Source: UMGS946 sp048421225 (lineage in GTDB: Bacteria > Bacillota > Clostridia > Christensenellales > CAG-138). From it: DNA of 29,032 bases. The stretch spans positions 1 to 29,032 of the forward strand of contig DBFNRV010000145.1 in assembly GCA_048421225.1 (NCBI GenBank), written 5' to 3'. Of the stretch, positions 20,941-29,032 are shown one piece after another. How positions within the stretch are numbered: the first letter of the stretch is position 1; each line of letters opens with the position of its first letter. The notes beneath the pieces are model-generated. The model worked only from the letters and a program-made list of their open reading frames with translations. It had not been told where the DNA came from and ran no database searches. A program made the translations under genes and the position numbers.

Positions 20941-22374
20941 ATGAGAAACTTAACAATGATGACAGACCTCTATCAGCTTACGATGATGTATGGTTATTAC
21001 AGGTATGGAATTGCTGAAAACGAGGGGATATTCGACCTGTTTTATCGGCAGAACCGAAAAAACAGCGCGTTTGCCGTTATGGCTGGAACCGAATCCGTGA
21101 TTGATTATATAAACAATCTTAGGTTCACCGAGGACGATATAGCATACCTTAAATCGTTGGAACTGTTCGACGACAGCTTTCTATCACGCCTCAGCAGCAT
21201 GCGTTTTACCGGTGAGATATATGGAATGCCTGAAGGTACGATAGTTTTTCCCCATGAACCGCTCATAAGGGTCCGCGCTCCCATGATTGAGGCTCAGCTC
21301 ATTGAAACGGCTATATTGAATCTGGTCAACCATCAGACGCTTATCGCCACTAAGGCAAACCGCGTGTGCTATGCCGCTAAAGGAGGCTCTGTCCTTGAGT
21401 TTGGTTTAAGGCGCGCTCAGGGGCCTGATGCTGGGATATATGGCGCCAGAGCTGCAATCGTTGGAGGATGTACGGCCACAAGCAACGTGCTATCCGGCCA
21501 GTTGTTTGATATACCGGTAAAAGGAACTCACGCCCACAGCTGGGTGATGAGCTTTAATAACGAGCTTGAGGCATTCCGCGCCTACGCGGATGTTTTTCCC
21601 GATTCATGTATGCTCTTGGTCGATACCTATGATACGCTCAAAAGCGGAGTACCCAACGCTATAAAGGTGTTTGACGAGCTGAGCGCGAAGGGTTACGCCC
21701 CCGTAGGCATACGGCTGGATTCTGGCGATCTGGCGTATCTATCCAAGCAGGCCAGAAAAATGCTGGACGACGCTGGATATAAGGACGCCAAAATATTCGC
21801 GTCAGGAGATCTTGACGAAACGGTTATATATGACCTAAAGGTGCAGGGTGCATGTATAGACGTATGGGGCGTTGGCACAAAGCTTATAACATCGAATGAT
21901 TATTCGGCTCTTGGCGGAGTTTATAAGCTCGCTGCGGAAGTGGTGGACGGTAAGATGATCCCCAAGATGAAACTTAGTGATAATCCCCAAAAGACCACCC
22001 TTCCAGGGTATAAAAAGGTATTCCGTCTCTATGGAAGGCAGAACAAGGCGATGGCTGACCTGATTTCCCTTAACCATGAAACGGTGGACAAGTCAAAGCC
22101 CCTCAAACTTTATCATCCGGAATATAGCTATAAGACGACAATCCTTCGCGATTTTACGGTTAGGGAACTGCTGGCTCCCCTGTTTATAGATGGAAAGCAG
22201 GTCTATGAGTGCCCTTCTCTGTCGGAGATACAGGTCTATGCCGAATCCGAGATGAACTCGCTGTGGGAAGAAAGCAAGCGTCTCCTTAATCCTCATGAGT
22301 ACAAGGTGGATATTTCGGACGAGCTTTTTGACCTGAGGAAAAAGCTGATATGGGAGCTGGCCGGAAGGGAATGA
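20941..22374 (+). CDS. pncB: Nicotinate phosphoribosyltransferase
   Basis: Catalyses ATP-assisted formation of nicotinate mononucleotide from nicotinate and PRPP, the first step of the Preiss-Handler NAD salvage route. The 477-residue length suits the Gram-positive form. Motifs: N-terminal MMTDLYQLTMMYGYY, the active-site His region GTHAHSWVMSF, LLVDTYDT, PVGIRLDSGDLAYLSKQAR, and the PRPP-binding end with WGVGTKLITS. GGAGAG lies 7 nt before the ATG. It sits between lgt and a small lipoprotein gene with gaps of about 20 bp, so all are likely co-transcribed. Confidence 0.96.
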   Translation: MRNLTMMTDLYQLTMMYGYYRYGIAENEGIFDLFYRQNRKNSAFAVMAGTESVIDYINNLRFTEDDIAYLKSLELFDDSFLSRLSSMRFTGEIYGMPEGTIVFPHEPLIRVRAPMIEAQLIETAILNLVNHQTLIATKANRVCYAAKGGSVLEFGLRRAQGPDAGIYGARAAIVGGCTATSNVLSGQLFDIPVKGTHAHSWVMSFNNELEAFRAYADVFPDSCMLLVDTYDTLKSGVPNAIKVFDELSAKGYAPVGIRLDSGDLAYLSKQARKMLDDAGYKDAKIFASGDLDETVIYDLKVQGACIDVWGVGTKLITSNDYSALGGVYKLAAEVVDGKMIPKMKLSDNPQKTTLPGYKKVFRLYGRQNKAMADLISLNHETVDKSKPLKLYHPEYSYKTTILRDFTVRELLAPLFIDGKQVYECPSLSEIQVYAESEMNSLWEESKRLLNPHEYKVDISDELFDLRKKLIWELAGRE

Positions 22375-22396
22375 ATGACCAATTAAAAGGAGAACC

Positions 22397-22927
22397 ATGA
22401 AAAACAAAATAACTGTCGCTGCCCTTTTGGCGCTCATTTCAGCGGTCCTTCTTCAAAGCGGCTGCCTGTCCGCCAATCCTAAGTTCAACCCCGAATACAC
22501 CCCCGCGGCGCCGCCGTCTATACAGCCCCTTGCCACAGAAAGCGTCCCCTCCCCTTCCCCTACCGGAGAACAGACGCAAAGCGATGCCCTTGACCGACCG
22601 ATTGAGGGTGAGGAGCATTATACCCAATACCTTACGTTCAATGATATCCAGGTCTATGAGCAGGCCGGCGATACGTTTGTTGACGCATATATAAGCAACA
22701 GCTATCCCAATGCCATCCTCTGCGCCGTTACCATACGCTTTTTCAGCTCTGACGGGGATGAAGCCGCCTCGGGTAACCTGCGCACCCCTGATGGTCAATA
22801 TCTATTAAGGCTTGAGCCTGGCGATACTACAGTTTACGCCCAGATAAACACCGATACATCCCTTTTAAGCTTTGATTTCAAGCTGGAGTATGATGTACAG
22901 GTGGGTATTAGGCCTGAAAAGGGCTGA
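22397..22927 (+). CDS. Predicted small lipoprotein of unknown function
   Basis: A 176-residue exported protein. The signal peptide KNKITVAALLALISAVLLQ ends in a lipobox LQSGC with Cys23. A Pro/Ser/Thr-rich linker (about 28-65) follows, then a compact domain (about 75-176) with alternating hydrophobic strands (YLTFNDIQVYEQAGDTFVDA, AILCAVTIRFFSSDG, TTVYAQINTD, SFDFKLEYDVQVGI). That pattern suggests an extracellular immunoglobulin-like or FxLYD-like beta sandwich; this is inference from pattern. AAAGGAG lies before the ATG. It is 22 bp after the nicotinate phosphoribosyltransferase gene. Confidence 0.78.
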   Translation: MKNKITVAALLALISAVLLQSGCLSANPKFNPEYTPAAPPSIQPLATESVPSPSPTGEQTQSDALDRPIEGEEHYTQYLTFNDIQVYEQAGDTFVDAYISNSYPNAILCAVTIRFFSSDGDEAASGNLRTPDGQYLLRLEPGDTTVYAQINTDTSLLSFDFKLEYDVQVGIRPEKG

Positions 22928-23012
22928 CAATTTAGTATTTGCTGGTGCATTAAGCCGCATTATCGGTTATAATTGTTCAAAACGACTTGTTAATAAGGAG
23001 ATTTGTATTTAG

Positions 23013-23984
23013 ATGAAGAGATTCGTGGCTATTTTGATGACTATTTCGATATTTCTCGTTATGGGAACCGGCTGCTTCGGATGCAACGGCTGTTTTGGCT
23101 GCGGCGCCAAGGCCAATCCCAGGGTTGCCGTTGTGCTGCCTGAAAGCATAGGCGACGACCTGCTAAGAGAGGCTGAGGAAACGATGAAATCCATGAGCGG
23201 ACAACATGGGATAGAGTATATTTTTAAAAAGTTCGCGACCCAGGATGAACAATCCTCTATAATAGATACCCTTGTAGGCTGGCGCGCAAATGCAATAGTC
23301 ATGTGGCCGGTGGACGCTTCATCAGCTGAGAGCGCCGTAAACATGATAAACGAGGCGAAGATACCTCTGATACTCTGCAACAACAGGATAGCAAACGTTA
23401 CGCCCACTGTTTATGCCGATATGGGCTCAACAATAGAAGCCGCAGGCGAAAAAGCCGCCGCATATTACAATACTTTTTTCAGTGAAAACCTTGAAAAGGG
23501 CGAGGCCATATCATACCTTTGCGTTACTAGCGGCAATTCTAACGGATTTAAGGACGCGTTTGAAGCCAACCTAAACCCATCAATAGCTATGAAAGAAAGC
23601 CTATCAGTTGACGGTACCAGGGACGGAGCAAAAGCGATGATGAACAGCTGGCTTTCAAGCAGTGAAAAAACGGTGCGTGAATCCATAAACGCGGTATTTA
23701 CTGACAGCGATGAGACGGCATTGGGCATAATGGACGCCATAAACGAGTATAAAGACGGCAAGCAGGGCATCAACCTGATCACCGGCTTCGGCGGCGACGG
23801 GCTGCAGCTTGAAAACCATAAGCTTTCAAAGGTGACCCGCGCCACGTTTACCAGCGGCACCGACACCCTTTCCGCGGCGATACAGTGCGCTGCAGCTATC
23901 GTAACGGGTGAAAAGGAATTTGACGGGCGCACCATTGAGGGCGGATTTGAAATGGGAAGCGTTACCATAGCCTATAAAAAATAA
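23013..23984 (+). CDS. Sugar-binding-type lipoprotein (periplasmic-binding-protein fold) with Cys-rich linker
   Basis: A 323-residue lipid-anchored substrate-binding protein. The signal peptide has a lipobox-like GTGC with Cys21, followed at once by CFGCNGCFGC, with Cys at 21, 24, 27 and 30. The mature part (from about 37) is a type I periplasmic-binding fold of the ribose/ABC sugar group: RVAVVLPESIGDDLLREAEE, WRANAIVMWPVDASSAESAV, IPLILCNNRIAN, VFTDSDETALGIMDAI and LITGFGGDG. No permease or ATPase follows. It abuts deoC, pointing to a pentose or nucleoside ligand. AAGGAG is 12 nt before the ATG, longer than usual. A TATAAT at 22970 may start its own transcript. Confidence 0.87.
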   Translation: MKRFVAILMTISIFLVMGTGCFGCNGCFGCGAKANPRVAVVLPESIGDDLLREAEETMKSMSGQHGIEYIFKKFATQDEQSSIIDTLVGWRANAIVMWPVDASSAESAVNMINEAKIPLILCNNRIANVTPTVYADMGSTIEAAGEKAAAYYNTFFSENLEKGEAISYLCVTSGNSNGFKDAFEANLNPSIAMKESLSVDGTRDGAKAMMNSWLSSSEKTVRESINAVFTDSDETALGIMDAINEYKDGKQGINLITGFGGDGLQLENHKLSKVTRATFTSGTDTLSAAIQCAAAIVTGEKEFDGRTIEGGFEMGSVTIAYKK

Positions 23985-23985
23985 T

Positions 23986-24645
23986 ATGACAAGGGACGAG
24001 CTTAGCAAATACATAGACCACACTTGCCTTAAGCCGGACGCTACGCGTGGCACGATCGACTTGGTTTGCCAGGAAGCGTCGGAGTTTGGGTTTAAAGCCG
24101 TATGTGTCAATCCCATTTGGATAGGCCATGTCGCCGAAAAGCTAGGAGGGACCCCTGTCCTCCCCTGCTGCGTGGTCGGGTTTCCGTTAGGCGCCGGGCT
24201 TACGTCAATTAAGGCCCTTGAAGCCGCCGAGTGCTGTGCGCGCGGAGCTAAGGAAATCGATATGGTGATCAATATCGGGGCCGCAAAGGCGCATGATTGG
24301 GAAAGCGTTATGTCGGACATAGCGGCCGTCGTCACTGCGGCGGGCGGCCGCGCTATAATAAAAGCTATAATTGAAGCCTGCCTTCTTACCGACGCTGAAA
24401 AAATCCTGGCCTGTACATGCGCTAAGGAGGCCGGAGCGGATTTTGTAAAAACATCCACCGGTTTTTTGGGCGGCGGCGCGACTGTTAGCGACGTGCGGCT
24501 TATGCGGACTGCCGTAGGCGGCGCTATTGGCGTAAAGGCGTCGGGGGGCGTTCGTTCGTATAACGATGCAATCGAAATGATAGAAGCCGGCGCAAACCGT
24601 ATAGGCTGCAGCGCGTCGGTCGCAATAATAGGCGGAATTAATTGA
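23986..24645 (+). CDS. deoC: Deoxyribose-phosphate aldolase
   Basis: Cleaves 2-deoxyribose 5-phosphate to glyceraldehyde 3-phosphate and acetaldehyde in deoxynucleoside catabolism. The 219-residue TIM barrel has the Schiff-base Lys155 in ADFVKTSTGF, Lys184 in GVKASGGVR, and Asp92 in EIDMVINIG. The N terminus DELSKYIDHTCLKPDAT is typical. It starts one base after the stop of the sugar-binding-type gene, with no recognisable ribosome site (the preceding bases are A/T-rich), so translation is probably coupled to that gene. No phosphopentomutase or nucleoside phosphorylase gene is nearby. Confidence 0.97.
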   Translation: MTRDELSKYIDHTCLKPDATRGTIDLVCQEASEFGFKAVCVNPIWIGHVAEKLGGTPVLPCCVVGFPLGAGLTSIKALEAAECCARGAKEIDMVINIGAAKAHDWESVMSDIAAVVTAAGGRAIIKAIIEACLLTDAEKILACTCAKEAGADFVKTSTGFLGGGATVSDVRLMRTAVGGAIGVKASGGVRSYNDAIEMIEAGANRIGCSASVAIIGGIN

Positions 24646-24862
24646 TGCCATAACCCTAAAATATAGAATATGTCCGCTTAACATGCGGCGCAATGTGTCA
24701 TTAATGTGGAACATACGGTATAAAATGATGATACGAGGGCTAATATGCTTGCCAGGTTTTAAAATATGGTTTACAATATAGGTCTGGCAGTGGGTTAACT
24801 TTAGCCATACTGTTGTTTTTTGACTATAATGTTGAAAAACGGAATAAAAAGGAGGACGTAAA

Positions 24863-25219
24863 ATGCCGGGAATCATAGAAACAGAACTTGGCAAAATCAC
24901 GATTGCCGAGGACATTGTCGCCACAATTGTTGGATATGCTGCAGGCGAAAACTACGGTATAGTCGGCATGAGCGGCAAAACCGCCACAGACGCCATATTT
25001 CAGCTCGTTGGCGGGACAAATCTTAAGCGCGGGGTAAAGGTAACATCGCTTGAGAATGGGTCGGCGCTTGATATCGACCTCTATGTAACGGTGCTCTATG
25101 GGGTTTCGCTGCCCGCAGTCGCCAGAAACGCCATAGAAAACATTCGCTATCGTGTGGAAGATATTACCGGCGTAAAAGTCAACAGTGTGAATGTCCACAT
25201 AGAAGCAGTCAGGGTCTAA
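24863..25219 (+). CDS. yloU: Asp23/Gls24 family envelope stress protein (YloU-like)
   Basis: A 118-residue cytoplasmic protein of the Asp23/Gls24 family. It has GKITIAEDIVATIVGYAAGE, a middle strand NLKRGVKVTSL, then DIDLYVTVLYGVSLPAVARN and VKVNSVNVHIEAVRV. Homologues sit before yloV/fakA and recG in B. subtilis, the same order as here. A precise function is not settled; family members associate with envelope stress or membrane-linked complexes. AGGAGG lies about 8 nt before the ATG. A 217-bp gap after deoC holds no gene; TATAAT at 24825-24830 could be its -10, though without a good -35. Confidence 0.93.
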   Translation: MPGIIETELGKITIAEDIVATIVGYAAGENYGIVGMSGKTATDAIFQLVGGTNLKRGVKVTSLENGSALDIDLYVTVLYGVSLPAVARNAIENIRYRVEDITGVKVNSVNVHIEAVRV

Positions 25220-25367
25220 CAACGCCTGCTGAACGGCCCTGTTAAGCATGCCTTATGTCAAAAGCGGGGGTTATTGAGCTTATTGCCGTGCCAAGTTCAT
25301 TGCTTTTGATGCAGCGCCATAAAATTTGGCGCAGGCATGTATTCTTTCTTATAGGAGGAAACATAAC

Positions 25368-27002
25368 TTGGATGAGTTGAATATTAGCGGTGCGCTGCTG
25401 CGCGAAATGTTTTACACAGGGGCCGCGCTGCTGGAAAAGGAGAAATCCGCCATCGACGCTCTCAATGTTTTTCCCGTACCGGACGGCGACACGGGAACAA
25501 ACATGTGCATGACCATGCAGAGCGCTGTAAAGGAGCTGAAAGTATGCCAGGGCGACACGGTCAGCGATGTAGCAAGCAGCATCTCCTTAGGCGCGCTCAA
25601 GGGGGCTAGGGGCAACTCCGGCGTGATACTTTCACAGCTGTTCCGCGGCTTTGCAAAGGCTGTGAAGGACAAGGATACAATGGATCCCAAGCTTCTCGCC
25701 GAAGCCCTAAGGCTTGGAACGGAAGCCGCTTACAAGGCGGTGATGCGTCCTAAGGAGGGAACCATGCTTACAGTGTCGCGCATGATCAGCGACGCTGTTA
25801 ATAAGGCGTATACCGAAGGCGCCAGTACCCTAAAGCTGATTGAAACCATGCTCAGCTCGGGCGCCTTATCCCTGGAAATGACACCGCAACTGCTTCCGGT
25901 ATTAAAGGAAGCCGGCGTTGTGGATTCAGGCGGCAAGGGGCTTTTAACCATATACCGCGGATTCAAGATGGCTGTCGACGGGGAGTCGGTGGATGACTTT
26001 GCAGCCGAGCTTGAGAGCGTAGTTCAGCCCTTGGAAGATGTTCTTACCCTGGACGATGTGGAAGATATCAAATACGGTTATTGTACGGAATTTTTTATTA
26101 TTCATCTTAACGATACTTTCACTGAACCTGAGTTGGACAAATTTCGCGATGCGCTGATCGAACTCGGAGACTCGGTCGTAGTAGCCCACGACGTAGGCTA
26201 TGTCAAGGTGCACGTACATTCTGACGCTCCCGGCAAGGTTTTGCAGCTTGCCACCTCGCTGGGCGAAATCAACAATGTAAAGATTGAAAATATGCGCGAG
26301 CAGAACCGCCAGATACAGGAAAACCTGAAGAAAAGCGAGAAGGAAACCGCTATGATATCTGTAAGCGCCGGTGATGGAATAGGCGATGTATTCAAGGATC
26401 TGGGCGTGTCCTCCCTCATTGAGGGCGGCCAAACCATGAATCCCAGCATTGACACTATATTAAAGGCCATACGGAGGGCTAACGCGAGAAATGTATTTGT
26501 TCTTCCCAACAATTCCAATATCATTCTTGCGGCACAGCAGGCTGCGAAGCTTTCCGACAGGCATGTGACGGTAATCCCCACCAAGACGATAATGCAGGGC
26601 ATTTCTGCGGCAATGGCGTTTAACCCCGACAACAGTGCCAAAGAGATAGAACGCGATATGACGGACGCATTTAAAAGCGTTAAATCAGGCTCAGTGACGT
26701 ATGCCGTTCGCACAACGTCGTTTAATGGCACTGGGATTAACGAAGGCGATATCATTGGACTGATGGACGGAGAAATAGTAACGGTAAACGGCAGCGTCGA
26801 CGGAACCTCCAGAGAGCTTCTCCGAAAGATGCTTAAAGGACAGGACGAGGATGCAATCGTAACCATATTTTACGGCAATAATATGGACGAGGATAACGCA
26901 AGCGCCCTGGTCGCTGAAATGGAAAAGGAATACCCGCATGCGGAGTTTATAGTTCAATATGGAGGCCAACCGCTTTATTATTATTATTTTTCGGTTGAAT
27001 AA
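25368..27002 (+). CDS. fakA: Fatty acid kinase catalytic subunit FakA (YloV, DAK2 domain)
   Basis: A 544-residue protein that phosphorylates fatty acids bound to FakB (DegV-type) proteins, feeding exogenous fatty acids into phospholipid synthesis. The N-terminal DhaL/DAK2 kinase domain (about 1-200) has NVFPVPDGDTGTNM with Asp39, Asp41 and Asn45 for Mg-ATP, and GARGNSGVILSQLFRGF. A middle region and a DegV-like C-terminal part follow. The start is TTG at 25368, with AGGAGG nine bases upstream; it gives the expected N terminus MDELNISGALLREMF. An upstream in-frame TTG at 25326 lacks a ribosome site. No fakB is in the window. A small hairpin, GCGCCA with TGGCGC, lies just upstream around 25313-25332. 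Confidence 0.94.
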   Translation: MDELNISGALLREMFYTGAALLEKEKSAIDALNVFPVPDGDTGTNMCMTMQSAVKELKVCQGDTVSDVASSISLGALKGARGNSGVILSQLFRGFAKAVKDKDTMDPKLLAEALRLGTEAAYKAVMRPKEGTMLTVSRMISDAVNKAYTEGASTLKLIETMLSSGALSLEMTPQLLPVLKEAGVVDSGGKGLLTIYRGFKMAVDGESVDDFAAELESVVQPLEDVLTLDDVEDIKYGYCTEFFIIHLNDTFTEPELDKFRDALIELGDSVVVAHDVGYVKVHVHSDAPGKVLQLATSLGEINNVKIENMREQNRQIQENLKKSEKETAMISVSAGDGIGDVFKDLGVSSLIEGGQTMNPSIDTILKAIRRANARNVFVLPNNSNIILAAQQAAKLSDRHVTVIPTKTIMQGISAAMAFNPDNSAKEIERDMTDAFKSVKSGSVTYAVRTTSFNGTGINEGDIIGLMDGEIVTVNGSVDGTSRELLRKMLKGQDEDAIVTIFYGNNMDEDNASALVAEMEKEYPHAEFIVQYGGQPLYYYYFSVE

Positions 27003-27006
27003 GTAA

Positions 27007-29016
27007 GTGCTGGAAAACCCTATAACAACCCTCAAAGGTATAGGCCCGCGCCGAGCTGAAGCGTTCGGCAAGCTGGGCCTTACCTGTTTATACGATCTGC
27101 TGCGTTTTATGCCCAGGGACTATATAGACTGTTCTAGGCCCATCCCTGTAAGCGATATGGTTGACGGCAGCCCATGTTTGCTTCATCTTGAAGTAGTTGG
27201 AAACGATAAAATAGTGCGCACCAAAACGGGCACCATGCTGCTGGTTGAAGCCCAGGATAGCTCAGGCCGCTTAAAGCTGTGCCTGTTCAATCAGGCTTAC
27301 AGGTATGGCAAGCTTAATAAGGGCAGCTCCGCTTATTTCTATGGCAAAGCGGATTTAAAGCATGGCAAAAAGCTCATAAGCCCTATAATGTTTAGTCAAA
27401 TACCTGGAGTAATACCCGTCTACCCAACAACGAACGGGCTTTCCCAAAAGGTAATACGTTCCGCTGTACGTACTGCGCTTGATTCTGTAGATCACATATA
27501 TGACACGCTTCCTGTCAGCATAAAGGAGCGCTTTTCAATATGCGAACTTGATTTTGCGATTAAAAACATTCATTTTCCAATGGATATGGATTCTCTTGAA
27601 TCGGCCAGGCACCGGCTTGTCTTTGAGGATATGCTTGCTTATACGTTAATGCTAAATCTTTTCAAAAAATCAACTCGTCAAAATAAGGGGATAAGGTTCG
27701 ATGTAAGGGAGATGTTTGAGGCGTTTTCTAAACTGCTTACGTTTAATTTAACCAAGGCTCAGGCTAGAGTTATGCGTGAGATCGAAGCTGATATGAGGGC
27801 GGAGGCGCCGATGAATAGGCTTTTACAGGGCGATGTAGGATCGGGCAAAACCGTAATAGCCCTGTACGCCATGTTTATAGCTGTGCATAATGGATATCAG
27901 GCGGCGCTTATGGCGCCAACCGAGATACTGGCGCAGCAGCATTACCAGTCCCTAAAGAATATATTTGGAGGCAACGCATGCATGCTCATTGGAAGCCAGC
28001 CGCAGGCAGAAAGAAAGCAAATCATCGCAGGAATTGAAAGGGGGGAGTATACGGCTATAACGGGAACGCATGCTCTATTGCAGGAAAGCGTTGGGTTTAA
28101 TAATCTTGGAGTAGTAATTGCTGATGAGCAGCACAGGTTTGGGGTGGAGCAGCGGGCAGCCATCGGTCATAAAGGTATAGCTCCTGATTATCTTATAATG
28201 TCGGCCACGCCGATACCGCGCACGCTGGCACTTATGATATACGGCGATCTTAATGTATCCATAGTTGATGAGCTGCCGCCTGGAAGGCAGCCTGTTGATA
28301 CACGCTTTGTCCCTGAGAACAGGCGGGCGGCTATGTATCGTTTCATTGAGGAACGCCTCAAGCGCGGGGAACAGGCGTATGTAGTATGCCCATCCATAGA
28401 TCCAGTCGAAGGCATCGGCAATATCCGATCCGCTACCGAGGTGTTCTATGAATTATATGATAAACTTTCTGTACGTACCGCACTTTTGCATGGACGCATG
28501 CGGCCACGGGAAAAGGATGAGGTTGTAGAGCGTTTTCGAAAGGGTGACATAGATCTTATCGTATCGACCACGGTTATAGAGGTGGGCGTCGACGTGCCAA
28601 ACGCTACAATAATGGTCATAGAAAACGCAGACAGGTTCGGGCTTGCCCAGCTGCATCAGCTTCGCGGCAGAGTTGGAAGAGGGGGACAAGCTTCGTTTTG
28701 TTTTCTTTTGGCGCAAAGCAATGGCGCAAATATTAAAGAAAGGCTCTCTGTGCTTCAAAATTCACACGACGGGTTTGAGATAGCCAGAAAGGATCTTGAG
28801 CTGCGGGGTCCAGGGGAATTTCTGGGAACCCGCCAGCACGGGATGGATGAATTCGCCGCAACATGCCTTGCAGGCGATATGTGTGTATTGGAGGATGCGG
28901 TTATAGCCTCTGATATGATAATGTCTGATAAAGCTTTGCAAATGGTATGTGGGGATATAATAACGCGCGCAAATAAAATATTATCTAAAAAATTAAATGA
29001 AATTGAGTTAAACTGA
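27007..29016 (+). CDS. recG: ATP-dependent DNA helicase RecG
   Basis: A monomeric superfamily-2 helicase that remodels stalled replication forks and Holliday junctions. The N-terminal wedge/OB region has the helix-hairpin-like TTLKGIGPRRAEAFGKLGL. Helicase motifs are in order: Walker A GDVGSGKT (275-282), APTEILAQQHY, DEQHRFGVEQR (373-383), MSATPIPRTLAL, then STTVIEVGVDVPNA and LHQLRGRVGRG in the second RecA-like half, and the RecG-specific C-terminal ELRGPGEFLGTRQHG. It is complete at 669 residues. GTG at 27007 is 4 bp after the fakA stop and has no clear ribosome site, implying coupling to fakA. In B. subtilis serine dehydratase genes lie between yloV and recG; they are absent here. Confidence 0.97.
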   Translation: MLENPITTLKGIGPRRAEAFGKLGLTCLYDLLRFMPRDYIDCSRPIPVSDMVDGSPCLLHLEVVGNDKIVRTKTGTMLLVEAQDSSGRLKLCLFNQAYRYGKLNKGSSAYFYGKADLKHGKKLISPIMFSQIPGVIPVYPTTNGLSQKVIRSAVRTALDSVDHIYDTLPVSIKERFSICELDFAIKNIHFPMDMDSLESARHRLVFEDMLAYTLMLNLFKKSTRQNKGIRFDVREMFEAFSKLLTFNLTKAQARVMREIEADMRAEAPMNRLLQGDVGSGKTVIALYAMFIAVHNGYQAALMAPTEILAQQHYQSLKNIFGGNACMLIGSQPQAERKQIIAGIERGEYTAITGTHALLQESVGFNNLGVVIADEQHRFGVEQRAAIGHKGIAPDYLIMSATPIPRTLALMIYGDLNVSIVDELPPGRQPVDTRFVPENRRAAMYRFIEERLKRGEQAYVVCPSIDPVEGIGNIRSATEVFYELYDKLSVRTALLHGRMRPREKDEVVERFRKGDIDLIVSTTVIEVGVDVPNATIMVIENADRFGLAQLHQLRGRVGRGGQASFCFLLAQSNGANIKERLSVLQNSHDGFEIARKDLELRGPGEFLGTRQHGMDEFAATCLAGDMCVLEDAVIASDMIMSDKALQMVCGDIITRANKILSKKLNEIELN

Positions 29017-29032
29017 TTTCAACATAACATAA

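Noticed and set aside
23826..24924. Minus-strand reading frames of 210 and 239 codons opposite deoC
   Set aside because: Antisense shadows of deoC and its flanks; no ribosome sites or recognisable domains.

Overview
The window reads as a chromosomal segment of a spore-forming Clostridia-type Bacillota. The main pointers are an spmA-spmB spore maturation pair, a lspA-RluD pair, a yloU-fakA-recG run in Bacillota order, strong AGGAGG ribosome binding sites, several TTG/GTG starts and a GGGtGRT gene pair. I cannot name a species. No rRNA, tRNA, CRISPR array, transposase or integrase was seen.

Layout. 1-5663 (all +): an amidohydrolase, a MerR/TipA-type regulator behind a textbook MerR promoter-operator, lspA with a RluD-type pseudouridine synthase, zapA between a leader palindrome and a strong terminator, and spmA-spmB. 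5664-8109 (all -): a two-gene unit encoding a single-pass membrane protein and a 12-repeat TPR protein, followed by the frameshifted remnant of a small gene. 8160-9905 (+): a NifU-like scaffold protein coupled to a GGGtGRT protein. 10006-12880 (+): an accessory envelope block with a strong promoter, a frameshifted secreted protein, an intact lipoprotein that may be its paralogue, and two tandem paralogues of a small membrane protein. 13017-18734: an iron locus with feoA-feoA-feoB, a 58-residue FeoB-associated Cys-rich protein, a membrane-anchored HMA protein, a DUF2325 protein and, after a minus-strand acetyltransferase and another gene remnant, a short DtxR-family regulator. 18868-19527 (-): an orphan ABC ATPase. 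19951-24645 (+): lgt, nicotinate phosphoribosyltransferase, a small lipoprotein, a Cys-rich sugar-binding-type lipoprotein and deoC. 24863-29016 (+): yloU, fakA, recG, complete to the stop codon.

How the parts may work together. Four related 16-bp TTAG...TAAC elements (13057, 13091, 13619, 16680) lie before feoA, feoB and the DUF2325 gene. The DtxR-family protein at 18366 has the Cys-x-x-Glu-His metal-ligand pattern of iron-sensing DtxR/IdeR, so a local iron regulon is a reasonable inference. lspA and lgt supply lipoprotein maturation, and three intact predicted lipoproteins lie in the same window. The sugar-binding-type lipoprotein abuts deoC, which suggests pentose or nucleoside salvage.

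The least explained parts are the membrane/TPR gene pair, the GGGtGRT pair, the tandem three-TM proteins and the lipoprotein/secreted pair at 10101-11785. Three separate gene remnants with single frameshifts (5672-5820, 10101-10551, 17191-17458) were found by reading frames between the main genes.
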